Assembly (NCBI GenBank): GCA_018389105.1
Contig: JACATO010000052.1
Location: 1,054,001-1,118,000 of the forward strand
Reading direction: 5' to 3'
Length of the DNA: 64,000 nucleotides
Origin: Nautilus pompilius
Lineage: Eukaryota; Mollusca; Cephalopoda; Nautilida; Nautilidae
In this document: positions 25,201-36,689 of the stretch, piece after piece
Numbering within the stretch: the first letter of the stretch is position 1
Layout: each line of letters begins with the position of its first letter
Notes under the pieces: model-generated
Seen by the model: only the letters and a program-made list of their open reading frames with translations
What the model was told of the DNA's origin: nothing
The model's database searches: none
Made by a program: the position numbers and the translations under genes

Positions 25201-28200
25201 CGAACAGTCTGTCTCGACTTGTGGCCAGTTACAAATTTATGATGAAATCCAATCCTTGAAAGTCTTGAGTTGTCAGTGTATGTCCAACTAAAAGGTTGCA
25301 GCATCATTTTGGATACCTTCTGCAACAACAGTGTAAGATAATACAGGTCAAGTGTCCTTTATCTGTACATTTGAAAAAACCTGAAATTCAAAGTTTTTTT
25401 AATGCACCATCACTTCCAATTTGCATGGGAAATCAGAACCAAGGCAACAAAATTCACCCCAATCTACGCCTGACCCGTAGCACAGGAAATCCAGTTGTTT
25501 ACCAGCATGGTTCATAGTCACTGGTTCTTACTTTAACCTGTGACTTTTGTGGTTATTCAGTGCATTTGTGCTACAGTGAACAAGTCAAAAAGACCATCAG
25601 ATACACTTATGGGTAACAGCAAGAAACTGAAGAGGAAGCATAATTCATTATCAACTGCTAAGCTGAGGTATTGCAAAAACTTGACTGTAGCGCACTTGTG
25701 AAAAGACTGAAAGAGAAGTATGGGTCAGGTATCACCATCATATATAATTTAAAGCAGAAGACCAATTATTGAAATTTTATAGTGAAAATGAATCTCAAAG
25801 TTAATGAATAATAGAAAACTCTGCATAGGTAGAAAAAAAAAAGAATGTAATAATCGTGTTAATACCTACTGTATGTATAACACTTGCAAATCGAAAGGAT
25901 CTGAATTCCAATAAGCAATTGGATAAAGGATACTTGACCCGTACCAGTTTCATTTTGTTGTGCCCATTCAGAGATGGTGAAGGTTGAGAATATAACTGAC
26001 AGTTACTTGGAGACCTGCAGTTAACTGCTTCATAATTTCACCGATACCACCACATGGGCTCTTCTTGCCATGACTAGTACCCAAAATATGCCACCCTGCT
26101 AATAGTCCATGATCATGCAAACAAATTGATAAAGCAGCTCCACCACTAAAACAGACTGCCCTTTTCACTATAGGTATTTTCTCCCTAGTGTATGCAAGCA
26201 TAGAAGCAATGAAAGCATGAACTGCTGCAATGTTAAGTTTCAAAGTCTAAAATTACACATGCTTAAACATTGAAGTTAGCCAGCTTTCTTGTAATACCTG
26301 TAAAGAAATGCAGCACGACTATCCTATTTTACTATCATCTTGATGACGTCCCCAAACTTACTGAACAATTACAGAATCGGTTAGCATATTCTCTCTAAAA
26401 TTGTGAAACGAAGCTGATTGTACCTTCGTGCTGCTGACAATGGCCATCAATTGCACCAAAAATTCTCTTCAAATTCATTAACTGATTCCTGCAGTGTCAC
26501 TCAAGTTGTTTTGTTTGGTACACAGTTTGCAAGAGACCATGTCTTCTGAGCGAAGTCTTTCCCTGGTCAGAATTCACGGTCAATGTCACATCCTACTTAT
26601 TAGATCCTCCTTGTCTGAATGACCAGGAATTACTGACATTAATATATTCTGATGCTGTCAACATATGCAAATACTTCCTCTGCTGCCTACTGTTATATAT
26701 CATTTAGATTTTAATTCTCAAAATGTAGAAAAGCTTATCTTATCTCATGCTGAGAAAATTCTGTCATTCTCTTTTTGATGCTCCAACCGACAGGGACAAG
26801 AGTTTATTTTCTCTTGCCTGATTAGTTTAACCACTCTGTAAACTTTAGATGTAGCTGTTTTTTCCAGTTCCCTAACCACTTTTCCCATATTCAATTCTAT
26901 TGTGTTTACCCATAGATTCAATGGAGAACCACCAAATAGTTTGGCACTGATGTTAATTAAATGTGTCTGCAACATTATCAAGTTAAAAATTTTCATCTAC
27001 TGGATTCACCTTGAGCTATAACAACAGGCTCAAAACCATCTCCACAGTGATAATTTTTAAGCTCAATGTAACATCATGGGCATAGCTTTAGGCCAAGAAT
27101 CAAGTTGTTTGCAGCTGCAGTTGATCCATCAATGACATGAAGAGAAAACTCTCAAACAGAAATAAGCTTTCTGCATCTTTTCCTTCACTTCCACACCATC
27201 TTGACACGACTTCATGATGTATCATCTTTCAAAAATACAAGCATTAACTATATGTAGGCTCTAATATTAGATATGCAATAACTACCTTTTAAAAGTTTTT
27301 CCTTCATAATTATTGCTACTACTATTTTAGCATCATTATTTTTTGTCTAAAAGGAAAAGTGCGTTGTTTCTCAAAATATGTCTATTACTACTAAACAAGT
27401 GAGATTCTCTGTTAACTCGATCATTCATATTTCAAACAGCTTATATTTATTTTCAACCTAACCTTAATTATAGGAAATAGGTTAGACATAAAAGATATAA
27501 ACAATGCTTACCTCAAACTTCTTTCTTGTGCTTTCTTTGTAAAGCATGAGCTTTTCTGCAAAACTCAGTTACTTACAAACTTAATTTGTTTTTGTTTGCT
27601 TTCTCTTAACTCTAATTCTAAAAATTTGTATTCATTGCAGCAAGTCCTAACATAAATGCAATTTGAACAATTATGAATGCAAGAACAAAAAATTGTATGT
27701 ACGAGAAACTGTCATATTGTTTGCATGCATTTTCAAAAAATCATTTAGCTATGGAATTTTAACAATATTAACACCTGCTCATGGGTCATCCAAGCCAACA
27801 AAATAAGGTATTTTACTCAATTCTTATCATGGTGCAAGTTTTTTGCCCAAAATCATTAGAGGCAAACATTAGTAGCCAAATATTACAGATAAAGGTTAGA
27901 AGATGTTTAGATTGAAATTACTGTACCAAAAAAAAAAAATAGTAAAAAATGTTTTAAATATGACTGACATGAGATTTTAGTGGTTAAAATCTTCAGATGG
28001 AAGTGTGCTAGAGACTTTTGAAAGACATTCTGATCAACTAGCAGTCAATATATCAAGTATGCAGAGAACAGATACATCTGTTCAAAAGGTAGCCCTTCAA
28101 AGTTGGCTTAAAAATTATCAGTGTCAAAGGAGTAGGTGTGAACATATAAATTTAAGTTAACTGACATAAATGACCTTACTTTCAATTTAAAAAAATATAA

Positions 28201-31200
28201 AATTCCTGCTTTAAGCCACACCCCAATGCCTAAACATTTAAGATAAAAATAAAAGCTTACATTTATTTCTGTAGAAATTTCCAGAGATGTTGATTTGTTC
28301 ACATCTTAGAACCACCACTCTTTGCCCTGAAAGTATAATTTTTTCACAAAATTGAGTTTATTTTAATGGTGTATTAAACTAGTAAATTATTACATACATA
28401 TTAAGAACTTGATGAACTTTAGCATTTAAGAAAATGGTATACTGTAATAGCTGTAAAGTTCCATAGCATGATTTCAAAGCTATCTTTCAGATCAATGTAC
28501 CAATTTTAAATACAAGTTAAGCTATTTAAGACAGCACAATGAGCCTTATAACTCATGTAATAATTGTTAGGTGAGAGATTGTTCCACGGCCTAGATAACA
28601 CATGCATAAGCCAAGTTTCTACAATCTTAGTAAAAAATAAAATAACAATGTAACCAATAAATTTAGTTTGAATAATTAAAAAGATATTTTTAATATTTAA
28701 TAGTCAAAAGTGTATTTGTAAAGATTTTTCATTTTACCTACATAGCCAGGTTTCTAATTAAAAAAAGAAAATGCAGTCTCAGAATAACAACTATCATTTT
28801 TAAAAATCAAACAATGTAGGTAAGAATGAAGCTCATCATTGAACTGCATTATAAATTAATTTGAGAGAAGGAAAGACGACGACTCACTAAGTTATGCAAG
28901 CAACTCAAATGGATTGATTTTCAAAGTATTACAATGTATGAAATGTTCCCTACTACAAACTTTGTTCTAAAATCAAAACTATAGTAAACAGAAAACCTTC
29001 TACACATTATTTTCATTGTAGATTTTTCAAGCAGAAAAGACAACTTACAACTGTAGTTATATACTGTAAAACCTGTCCTTACGGACACCACCTTAAAACG
29101 GACACCTGCTAAATACGGACATTGTTTAAATTCCCAAATTGCTTTCATAGAAAACAATAGCAAACTATCCTGTCAATAGTGGACACCTGTGTAATGCGGA
29201 TAGCTGACAGGCTTTGTAACAATAGGGTGTCAATTTCTATTCATTTTGACTTGTCTATTACGGACAGATGATTTTTGTTTTTCTCAATTAGTCACTTTTG
29301 ATTCAATCATCAATCAATCAGTCAACATCAGCAAACTCCATTATGTCTTCAGTCAAGCATAAGCGAACAGAACTTTCTATTCAACATAAAGTTGAACTCA
29401 TCAGAGCTGCAGATTCCAGAAAGATCAGCTGTCATCAACTAGCCGTCAAGTTTGGTGTTGGGAAGACTCAAGCCAGTACAATTCTACAAAAATCGAGAAA
29501 AGATTTTGCGAGAATACGAGTCAAACTGTGACGGAAACCAGAAGAGACTCTGTGTCCGCACTGAGTACTGCGATATCAACACACTGGTATGAGAGTGGTT
29601 TCAGAAGAAAGGGGCACAGTCAATTCCAATATCTGGCCCAATGATTCAAGAGCAGGCTCTCATCTATGCCGAAGAATTGAATAAACCAGACTTCAAGGCA
29701 TCAAATGACTGGCTGGACAGTTTTACCAAACGCCACAATGCGACATTTCATACCGTGAGTGGTGAAAGCGCCGATGTGTCAGAAGAAACGGTGGAGGCGT
29801 GGAAGGCAAGAATTCCTCAACTCATCGAAGGTTATTCACCCAAGGACATTTTTAATATGGATGAAACTGGGGTGTTTTATCGTGCACTACCAGACAAGAC
29901 CCACGCTATCAAAAATGAAGACTGTAAGGGCGGCAAGAAATCCAAAGAGTATCTAACAGCAGTTTTGTGTACCAATATGGACGGTAGTGAAAAACTAAAA
30001 CCTATCATTATTGGGAAATATGCAAAACCTCGATGTTTTGCCAACGTCAATGTCAACACTCTGCCCGTCACATACTGCAACAACAAAAAGGCCTGGATAA
30101 CTTCAGAACTTTTTATCGATTGGTTGAGAGATGTTGACAAAAAAAATGCAACATCAAAAATGGAAGATACTGATGCTTATCGACAACGCACCAACACACC
30201 CAGCCAATGCAGTACGATTGACTAACACAAAGATTATTTTTTTTCCACCCAACACCACTTCAAAACTTCAGCCATTAGACCAGGGGATTATTGCATCCAT
30301 GAAGAAACGGTACAGAAAACGACTTCTACGTGCAGTGTTATCAAAGCAGACGACGACAGCCAGACCGACTTCTATATCAAGATCTGTCAACGTCTTTGAT
30401 GCGTGTCAGTGGATCGGCCACTCATGGACTGAAGTCACCGCTCACACCGTATTAAGCTGTTTTCAGAAAGCAGGTTTTTTTCCTGTTGTTCATCCAATGT
30501 CACCAGGAGAAGGCTAATCTCTTGCAGATCAAGAATTAAACCAGCTTGTTTTGGCAACTGGTGAAACCCTTGGTATACCTAATGCAATGGGCATTGAGTT
30601 CGTCAATTTGGACGACGAAGTGCCGACATGCGATGATCTGCAGGAAGGATGGGAAAACAGATTTCTTCTAGAACTTCATGGTAAAAACGACGACGAAGAA
30701 AGCGACAATGACGACGAATCTATTCAAGACAAAGAGAATGAAGAACCCCAATTAGTGAAATCTACAAGTGAAGCACTGAAACTTATTGGAGAAATCAAGA
30801 AGTTTGCGCTACAGAAGACACCACAGATCATCGACAGTCTTGTCAGCATCGAAGAGAAATTACAAACAGTAATTGCCAATCGTTGTTAGCAAGCAAAACA
30901 ACAGACACCTGATAGTTTTTTCACTCATTAGATGAAAGGAGCTTTACATTTTGAATCACCCATTTCGGTATTTTTTGACATGATATGTATTTTTCATGAT
31001 ATGATATATTTTTTCAGCATTTTTCTACTGACATGTACAATGTGTTTATCAGAAAACAGTTTATTTCATCATTTATACATTTGAATACAATGTGTGTATA
31101 AAATGTGTTCTGTAATAATCTGTAAATAAAATAAATTTGGACTTAATTTACTTGTCAATTACAGACATTGGTTACATTCCCTTGGCTGTCCACAATAGAC

Positions 31201-34200
31201 AGGTTTTACAGTACCTACTTTTTAAACAAAAGAATTAACATTCTTTACAACCTACAAAAATTGCTTAGAATCTATTAAAGTCATAAAAACTTCAACCAAA
31301 GATAAATCTAAATGAAATATCTAAAATAGTGAGGGTTCAAAGAAAAGATTAACTGTTGCACCGTTTAAACTTATTCCGAAAAGTAAATTTGTCTTTGCTT
31401 TTAACATGCAGTCTCAGAATAACAACTATCATTTTAAAAATCAAACAATGTAGGTAAGAATGAAGCTCATCATTGAACTGCATTATAAATTAATTTTAAC
31501 TATAAAATGTAAGTCACTGGTTTTGTGAATCAATCAAATTGCAGGAACTTAATAAACCCACTAAATACTTCTAATACATACACTATATCAGTTTAATTTC
31601 TGCCCATGCTTTAATACCCAATTTAACCCCAAAAGTGTCCATTTTCTGCGTTCATAGATAATCCCAATAAAAATTCACCCTTCTTTAGGAATATTTCAGC
31701 ACATAATCTCTCAGAGAATCTTTGTAGGTAAAATAACTCTTCATCATTGCACTTAACTACTAAACTAGATGACCCGTGAACCCATAGGGTTCCCATTGTG
31801 ATAGCGGTTGATGACAAAAAGACGACACACAATTTTAATATTATCGAGTGATCAAACTTTAATTTTATGAAAAGTTGAGCATTTACATCAGGAGTCATTG
31901 TTTAATGAAACACGTGTTTAATCACAACATTCTTGGCAACCACGAAATTAAAACACCTTGTTGCTGCAGACTTGCCTATAACCTCCAGACGCCTCACGCT
32001 GTAGTCAAAATAACTGCCAAATCATAATGTGGCACCTAACCGCCAGATGGTTACTCCAGACAAAACAACCATTGGACGCCACAAAGTAGTCAAAATGACT
32101 GCCAAATCGTAATTTGGCAGGCTCGCTTAAGCAGCCATAGTAGCTTTGTTCTCGATTTCAGTCTACGTCACTGCTGTTGCCATTATTAGGATCCGCCTGG
32201 CGATTTCAGGATATTAAATTAGGACAAAGGACGCTCAGGCTGTATTCAAAATAACCGCTAGCCGCATTCTACATCACTGCTGTTGACCTATTAGGATAGG
32301 CCTTTCCTCATTTTCAACAAATTAGGACAAAGCATCTGCTAAATTCAAACACACGGTTTGCTAGTAATAATTACAAAAGCCTTAATAATTCCATTATTCG
32401 TTACCTGATTTAAACGAAACTTGCTACTGCACACTCCAGTCGGATGGTGAGTAAGGTGACCATAAAATTATAGCTCTTTCGTGCACTGTTTAGACAGAGT
32501 TTCAGGAACATACATACATACAAGATCAGAGTTTAGTAATATATAGATAGATGAAAACCAGCTAACTCATTTTGAATCATTTTCAGCCTACATCAAGGTT
32601 CTTTTCACCACCAGTCTGCACCAGCAAAATACAGATTGTTCATAATAGCTGCCTATTTTCTAATGTGCCTTCTTATCTACATATTTACAATGACCCCATC
32701 ATTCAAGAGATATTACTTTGTTTGGTAACACTTTAGAAAGTGCTTTTTGTTTGGTCATGTGATTCTTGCATTGCCCAGTATTTACCATATTAGGACTTTA
32801 CAACAATTTTTTCCCATGCATCACATTGATGGCAAGCTACACTATCAAGTTCAGGCTAGATGTCACAAACTATGCAAAATCTACAACTACTAAGGTGACA
32901 AAGAAATTTGGTGTAGGTAGAAAAAGAATTCAAGAATAAACATGATGAAAACTGATTATGAATCTTCCCAAGATAAGAAAGTGGCTAGGACAAAAGCTGC
33001 AAGATGTTAAAACAGATTAACTACTTTCAAACTGCTTCAACACCATACATAAAAGATGGAAGCAATCCACAAAATATAATGTGATGACTCAAAAAGTACT
33101 TCGTTGCTATCAGAAACATGGAAGGACAGCTCTCTATTTCAACATGTAGGGAAATACTACTAAGTACAAATCAGGGAAGAAACTCTTAATCAAAATAACT
33201 GAGCATGAAAAAGAGTCACATTGCTAAAAAATGATTAAAAACCATCTACCCGCTTCATTAATTCCCGCAGAAGTCAAGTCAGAACAAGCCTAGACAGTTA
33301 ATAAGGAAACACTACTGGCTGCAAAATGTGGGGTTAAAGGAGCATGGCAATAAAACAATGAGCCAGTAGTTGTGGGATAGCTGCAACTTTAGACTTTGCA
33401 AAAGCTTAGTATAACTGGCTGCTGTATTTTAGAATTGAAGCAAAACATTCAAGAGAAATGGGATATGTGGATAGTAAAGGAAAAGCACATTACACAGTGG
33501 CTGCATGAAAAAGAGCCACCATCACCACCACCACCACTTACTTCAGTGATCAAGTTTCATGACAAATGTACCAATGCTCTAGATAGCACACAACAAAGAA
33601 TTCGTTTTTCCAGGATAAGTGTCAGTGTGAAAGGCAGAAGCATACCATTTTAAGTCTAGTGATACAAATGTAAAACTAAGTGCAGTTAATGCATGTCCAT
33701 TCATGTTTGTCCCCCCCACCCCTTTCCAGGAATTTGCCCTTTTCAGATCACAATTTTCTTTCTTCATGCCTCATCCTTACTACATATCTTAGACTCTGGA
33801 TCACCTGCCCATGCCCCATGCACTTCTGATGTTAACATCAATAAATACACCTACTTTATAGCCTGTTAATGATTGCGTATCCAAACTTGTATCTACAATT
33901 GCCCCATAACTTACCTTTAGCAGAAGTCAGTTGGTATCAAGTATGTTCACTGTTACTTGGCTTGCACTATCATTGAGATATTTTCAGTAAAGTTCCTACT
34001 TAGCAATGTATTGACTGTTGCTATTCATAGGAAGGTTTGTTTAATTTTTTAGCAGACAGACTCTTTTGGCTTCAATAATTGTTCTCAAACAGCTTAAATG
34101 CCAAGGGACAATCAGCACCAATACAGTAATTTATAAAACGAAAAATCAGTAACATTCAATACACCAAATTTATAAATTTTCTCAAAAAAAAAAAAGAAGA

Positions 34201-36213
34201 ATGAATTCTATGCATCTAGGGTAAGTAACCTAAATGGATTTAATTTTCAGCATGCTACTATAAAATACACTGTCATGCAAAGTTATATAACTATTATTTA
34301 GAAATTAAAAATAAAATTTTAAGATTTACAATATAACATTCAAATGAATTATTTCACAGTGCAGTCTCTAGGTAGTCAGAGACTTCTTTTGTATCCAAAA
34401 TTCAATTTGTTTTAAAGATCAGAAGCCTTTAGTTTCCCTGTAGATCACTCAATAATATATAGAAAAACTGCATATTTCAAATCACCTTGGATTTTAAATC
34501 ACTAGTCTTACCTTGTAAAATCCATTTTGCAACTATAGTTGACAACCGTCCCAATAGATGTCCATGAGCATCAATTAATACATTCTGCATAATATAAAAG
34601 CAGAAGAATTAAAGTAGTTTATTTGTGGCAGAGTGAGTTCAGATTAAAATATAAAAACCATGTCATTCAAAACAAGAATGTAATTATGAACACATGCTAT
34701 GGTTACAATATATGTAATTACAAACTACTCTTAGGAGTTATTAGCTAATAAGCTCTATCACATGCATAAAGAGTTAACTATCTGTTAAATTAGGGAGGGA
34801 AAGTCAGTATAAAGCATGAAGGTGCAACAAGTTACTTTAAATTATGAAGCCACACCAGAAAACTTTTAAGAATCACTAAAGTAATTTTGGTTAATATTCT
34901 TTAGTGAACTATTAGACCCTACTGTTGTGGTAAACCATAATCTATAATTCAGCCAATAATAAAAATTAAAATATTTATAAAGTGTAACAGACATTAATCC
35001 AAATTTTGAATTTATCACAATTTTTTTTTTAAAAAATTGAAAATTTAAGTATACAAAAAAGATTTCCAATGTACAAGTTTGTAGTGTTTTTTTTTCCTTT
35101 TAAACATTTTGTTAGAGAAAAATGAAACTGGCAAATTGAGTGTCTCCGCTAAAATGCTAACATTTACAAAGCGCACTGCAGGTATATCTTTTAAAGAATG
35201 CAATAAGAGTTCTCTTCCTGCATTCTCTACATCTTCACGAAAACCAATACTTGTTTGATGCACATTTAAGAATCTATTTTGGTAAATAATTGTAATGCTG
35301 ACCTTTTTGTTTTTTGTTTTTTTTAAGATATAATTTTGTCCAGAGCAAACTTTTGAAACGATCTTGATAAGTGATGCAAAAAAAAAACAAAAAAAAAAAA
35401 AAAAACAAACACCACCACAAAAATAATTAACAAAATTAGTCGACCTTTCGTGTCAAAAAATCTAACGCCGCAACCACCAAGCTTGTAGTTAGATGACCCC
35501 ACCTAGCCGAATCATAGGCAACAATTTCATAGTTTTTGTCGGGTGTCTCCCCCCCCCCACAACCAACAAAAAACGAACACATTTTTCCTTTAAACTTTAG
35601 TGGGGAAAGAATTTTGTTTTATGTTAAAGTAAAACTTTTAGCCGATCGCACAATGACACTCGCACGGATGGATGGGGTAAGTTTTTCCTCTTTAATCCGA
35701 GGTAGTCAACTCGACAGAAGAATGACTAATTTAATAACATTTTAAAGGAGAAAATATCTCATCGGGATAACAGGGGGGGGTCAGACTAAACAAATCGCCA
35801 GTCTCCGTGCAACCGAGGAGTTCGGCCATTGCGGGAATTCCTACCGACGCGCTGCTATCACTTGGCACGCAGAAATTAATGAAAGCGAGAATACAAACGG
35901 AACCTAAAGCAGGACGTAAACCGTTTGTTCGGCAGCAATTCCCAACAAAGCTCCACCGCAATTATGAAACACGTATTCACCTACAAGGAGGCTGCCATTT
36001 TGAAAAATACGTAAAATTCTCAATCGAGCTCAAACCAAAAATTGTACCTTTTTCTCTTGCGTCTATTACCGGTGAAACAATGATACTTAGAAAGCATTAT
36101 CCCCTTTTTTCGCTTCTAATCTTGGAAAATTAGGCAAAAAAAGATTCTAGGAAAGCGAATACCAGAGCGGTTTATCCAAGCTACTACACACGCACCTTCT
36201 TGTCGAAGCCCAT
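19236..36213 (-). CDS. RPL13A: 60S ribosomal protein L13a (uL13), seven exons
   Basis: Large-subunit ribosomal protein uL13. Coding exons on the minus strand: 36213-36196, 34584-34512, 28326-28261, 23554-23453 (start uncertain), 21993-21848, 19855-19733 and 19319-19236. They join in phase to 612 bases and 203 residues, the usual length. Recognisable segments in order are [90 protein letters not shown] and a basic C-terminus ending ESYGCR. All introns have GT donors and, except intron 3, AG acceptors. At exon 4 the conserved NKLKYL reading needs the exon to begin TGAAG immediately after a T-run, with no AG. The gene spans 17 kb, long for a ribosomal protein gene because introns 2 and 3 are packed with transposons. 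The exon-1 context (A at -3, G at +4) supports the start. Introns host snoRNA candidates, as in vertebrate RPL13A. Confidence 0.93.
20803..20873 (-). ncRNA. Decayed box C/D snoRNA copy in RPL13A intron 5
   Basis: Aligns along its length with the better snoRNA candidate at 21260-21338. It shares the D box CTGA, the following GACAGTA arm, the CTACCAG guide region and an internal TTATGAAAA. The C box position reads TGGTTAT rather than TGATGA, and the 5' arm has extra bases, so the terminal stem is broken. It is likely a degenerate paralogue, though a divergent functional RNA cannot be excluded. Confidence 0.4.
21260..21338 (-). ncRNA. Box C/D snoRNA, U33-like, RPL13A intron 5
   Basis: On the minus strand a perfect 7-bp terminal stem (TACTGTC with GACAGTA) encloses a C box GTGATGA (21330-21324) and a D box CTGA (21270-21267). 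The overall size of 79 nt is typical of C/D snoRNAs. The guide just upstream of the D box (CAUGCACUACC) can pair with the conserved 18S rRNA stretch GGUGGUGCAUG with one G-U pair. By the D+5 rule it would direct 2'-O-methylation of the U there, the site I equate with human 18S Um1326 (yeast Um1269). In vertebrates that site is served by U33/SNORD33, which also lies in an RPL13A intron. The rRNA match is from memory and needs an alignment. Confidence 0.75.
21994..23452 (-). other. RPL13A: RPL13A intron 4
   Basis: AT-rich, CpG-poor intron. Short plus-strand open frames (22576-22851, 22891-23118) are Asn/Lys/Leu-rich and look like chance frames. No snoRNA motif pair or transposon recognised. Confidence 0.5.
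24199..24433. repeat. Interspersed repeat, copy A (inverted partner at 27.9-28.1 kb)
   Basis: About 235 bases match, in inverted orientation and at roughly 80 percent identity by eye, the segment 27855-28089 in the same RPL13A intron. Shared blocks include CTAGTTGATCAGAATGTCTT and TTTGGTACAG. It is probably two copies of an unnamed old repeat family. Confidence 0.7.
25344..25941 (+). mobile_element. Internally deleted pogo/Tigger-like transposon
   Basis: Terminal inverted repeats (CAGGTCAAGTGTCCTTTAT at the left; CGGGTCAAGTATCCTTTAT as the complement of the right) are flanked by TA on both sides. Inside, plus-strand sequence from about 25610 reads as a decayed CENP-B-type helix-turn-helix ([11 protein letters not shown], then a [12 protein letters not shown] segment), the N-terminus of Tigger transposases. 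The rest of the transposase is missing. It sits in RPL13A intron 3. Confidence 0.75.
25960..26996 (-). pseudogene. Decayed transposase of an unnamed family
   Basis: The minus-strand frame at 26243-25968 contains [19 protein letters not shown], which resembles the WHFxATSHGKGxCDGIGG signature of a transposase-like family common in invertebrate genomes. A second open piece (26996-26745) may belong to it, but I do not recognise it on its own. Stops and frameshifts are frequent. Family assignment is by memory of the motif only. Confidence 0.4.
27855..28089. repeat. Interspersed repeat, copy B (inverted relative to copy A)
   Basis: Inverted partner of 24199-24433, with about 3.4 kb between the two arms, wholly inside RPL13A intron 3. 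The two arms could pair in the pre-mRNA. Confidence 0.7.
28771..28849 (-). ncRNA. Box C/D snoRNA candidate, copy 1, RPL13A intron 2
   Basis: On the minus strand a 7-bp terminal stem (ATGCAGT with ACTGCAT) encloses C box TGATGA, an internal C'-like TGATAG preceded by a D'-like TTGA, and D box CTGA. The D guide (UUGUUAUU) complements the conserved 18S AAUAACAA stretch. An upstream segment UUCUUACCUA can pair with the 28S UGGGUAAGAA stretch, the region modified by U32 in vertebrates, but the D' box position fits that poorly. Copy 2 lies 2.6 kb away with one indel difference. Confidence 0.7.
29064..31211 (+). mobile_element. Near full-length pogo/Tigger transposon with broken transposase
   Basis: A 2148-bp element in RPL13A intron 2, antisense to the host gene. 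Perfect 14-bp inverted ends (CTGTAAAACCTGTC) are flanked by TA target duplications, with further GGACACC-type subterminal repeats. The transposase is in pieces. An N-terminal CENP-B-type helix-turn-helix lies at 29341-29510. A second DNA-binding part and the first catalytic Asp ([17 protein letters not shown]) lie in a frame open at 29641-30225. A shifted frame from about 30131 carries the second Asp ([11 protein letters not shown]) and third Asp ([14 protein letters not shown]). An acidic C-terminal tail ends at 30889. At least two frameshifts and two in-frame stops (near 29588 and at 30515) make it inactive. CpGs are still abundant compared with the host intron, so the insertion is fairly recent. 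Confidence 0.9.
29341..30889 (+). pseudogene. Tigger-type transposase, broken
   Basis: Coding remnant of the element at 29064-31211. Order of domains: CENP-B N-terminal HTH, Tc5/CENP-B type second HTH (around [18 protein letters not shown]), DDE/DDD catalytic core with all three acidic residues still visible, and an acidic C-terminal tail. The reading frame changes near 29510 and again near 30140, and stops occur near 29588 and at 30515-30517. Confidence 0.85.
31406..31483 (-). ncRNA. Box C/D snoRNA candidate, copy 2, RPL13A intron 2
   Basis: Second copy of the snoRNA at 28771-28849, differing by one base in a T/A run. Terminal stem, C, C'-like and D boxes are identical. The duplicated block extends only about 13 bases beyond the stem on one side (to 31496), so the duplication is almost exactly the RNA plus a short flank. 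A Tigger element lies between the copies. Confidence 0.7.
31764..32552 (+). repeat. Dispersed repeat beginning ACTAGATGACCCGTGAACCC
   Basis: The start motif, a CpG content above the host intron, internal duplicated segments (the CAAAAT(A/G)ACTGCCAAATC block and the AGGACAAAG block each occur twice) and an end with ACATACATACAT plus AGTAATATATAGATAGATG are typical of a widespread invertebrate repeat type. I cannot assign it to a named family. It lies in RPL13A intron 2. Confidence 0.5.
32847..32936 (+). pseudogene. HTH remnant of a pogo-like transposase
   Basis: A 30-codon plus-strand piece reading [11 protein letters not shown], then [13 protein letters not shown] and a stop. It looks like a Brinker/CENP-B-type helix-turn-helix of transposon origin. 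Following sequence to about 33.66 kb is degenerate and may be the rest of the element. Confidence 0.45.
34585..36195 (-). other. RPL13A: RPL13A intron 1
   Basis: CpG-rich near exon 1 and turning AT-rich and CpG-poor at about 35.4 kb. Contains A-rich runs. No snoRNA motif pair or transposon recognised. Confidence 0.5.
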
Positions 36214-36689
36214 GATGGCATAGAAAGGCAGAAATCTGCGGGGTCACTTCTACCGTGCCACGGAATACCGCCGGATGTTAATAGCGCCACAGCAAAGGGA
36301 CATTACTAGGGTCGGTGGATCAGCGCTTAAGAGATAAATGTTTAAAAAAAAATAATCATGCTTTACACTGCATCTCTCGTAGTTTAGAAAAATTATTGGT
36401 ACACGCACAAATAACTAAAGCAAAAAAAATATATATAAACATATTAAATTTTGGTGTTTGTTTAGTGCAATATTGAGCAAGGGGAAAAAAAGACAAAGTT
36501 ACAGACATCTCTTGGAAGCGAAAAGAATGGATACTGAATATTGATGTTTTTTTTTTAACACACCCGTCTTTTATCATTCAAATGGTAATTGGATCGTGAA
36601 AAAATATCGAATTTTTACGTTATTATTATAATTATATGTTTCTTCACACTTTCGAAAACTGATGGTTCTCGGGAATGTCTGCTAAATTA

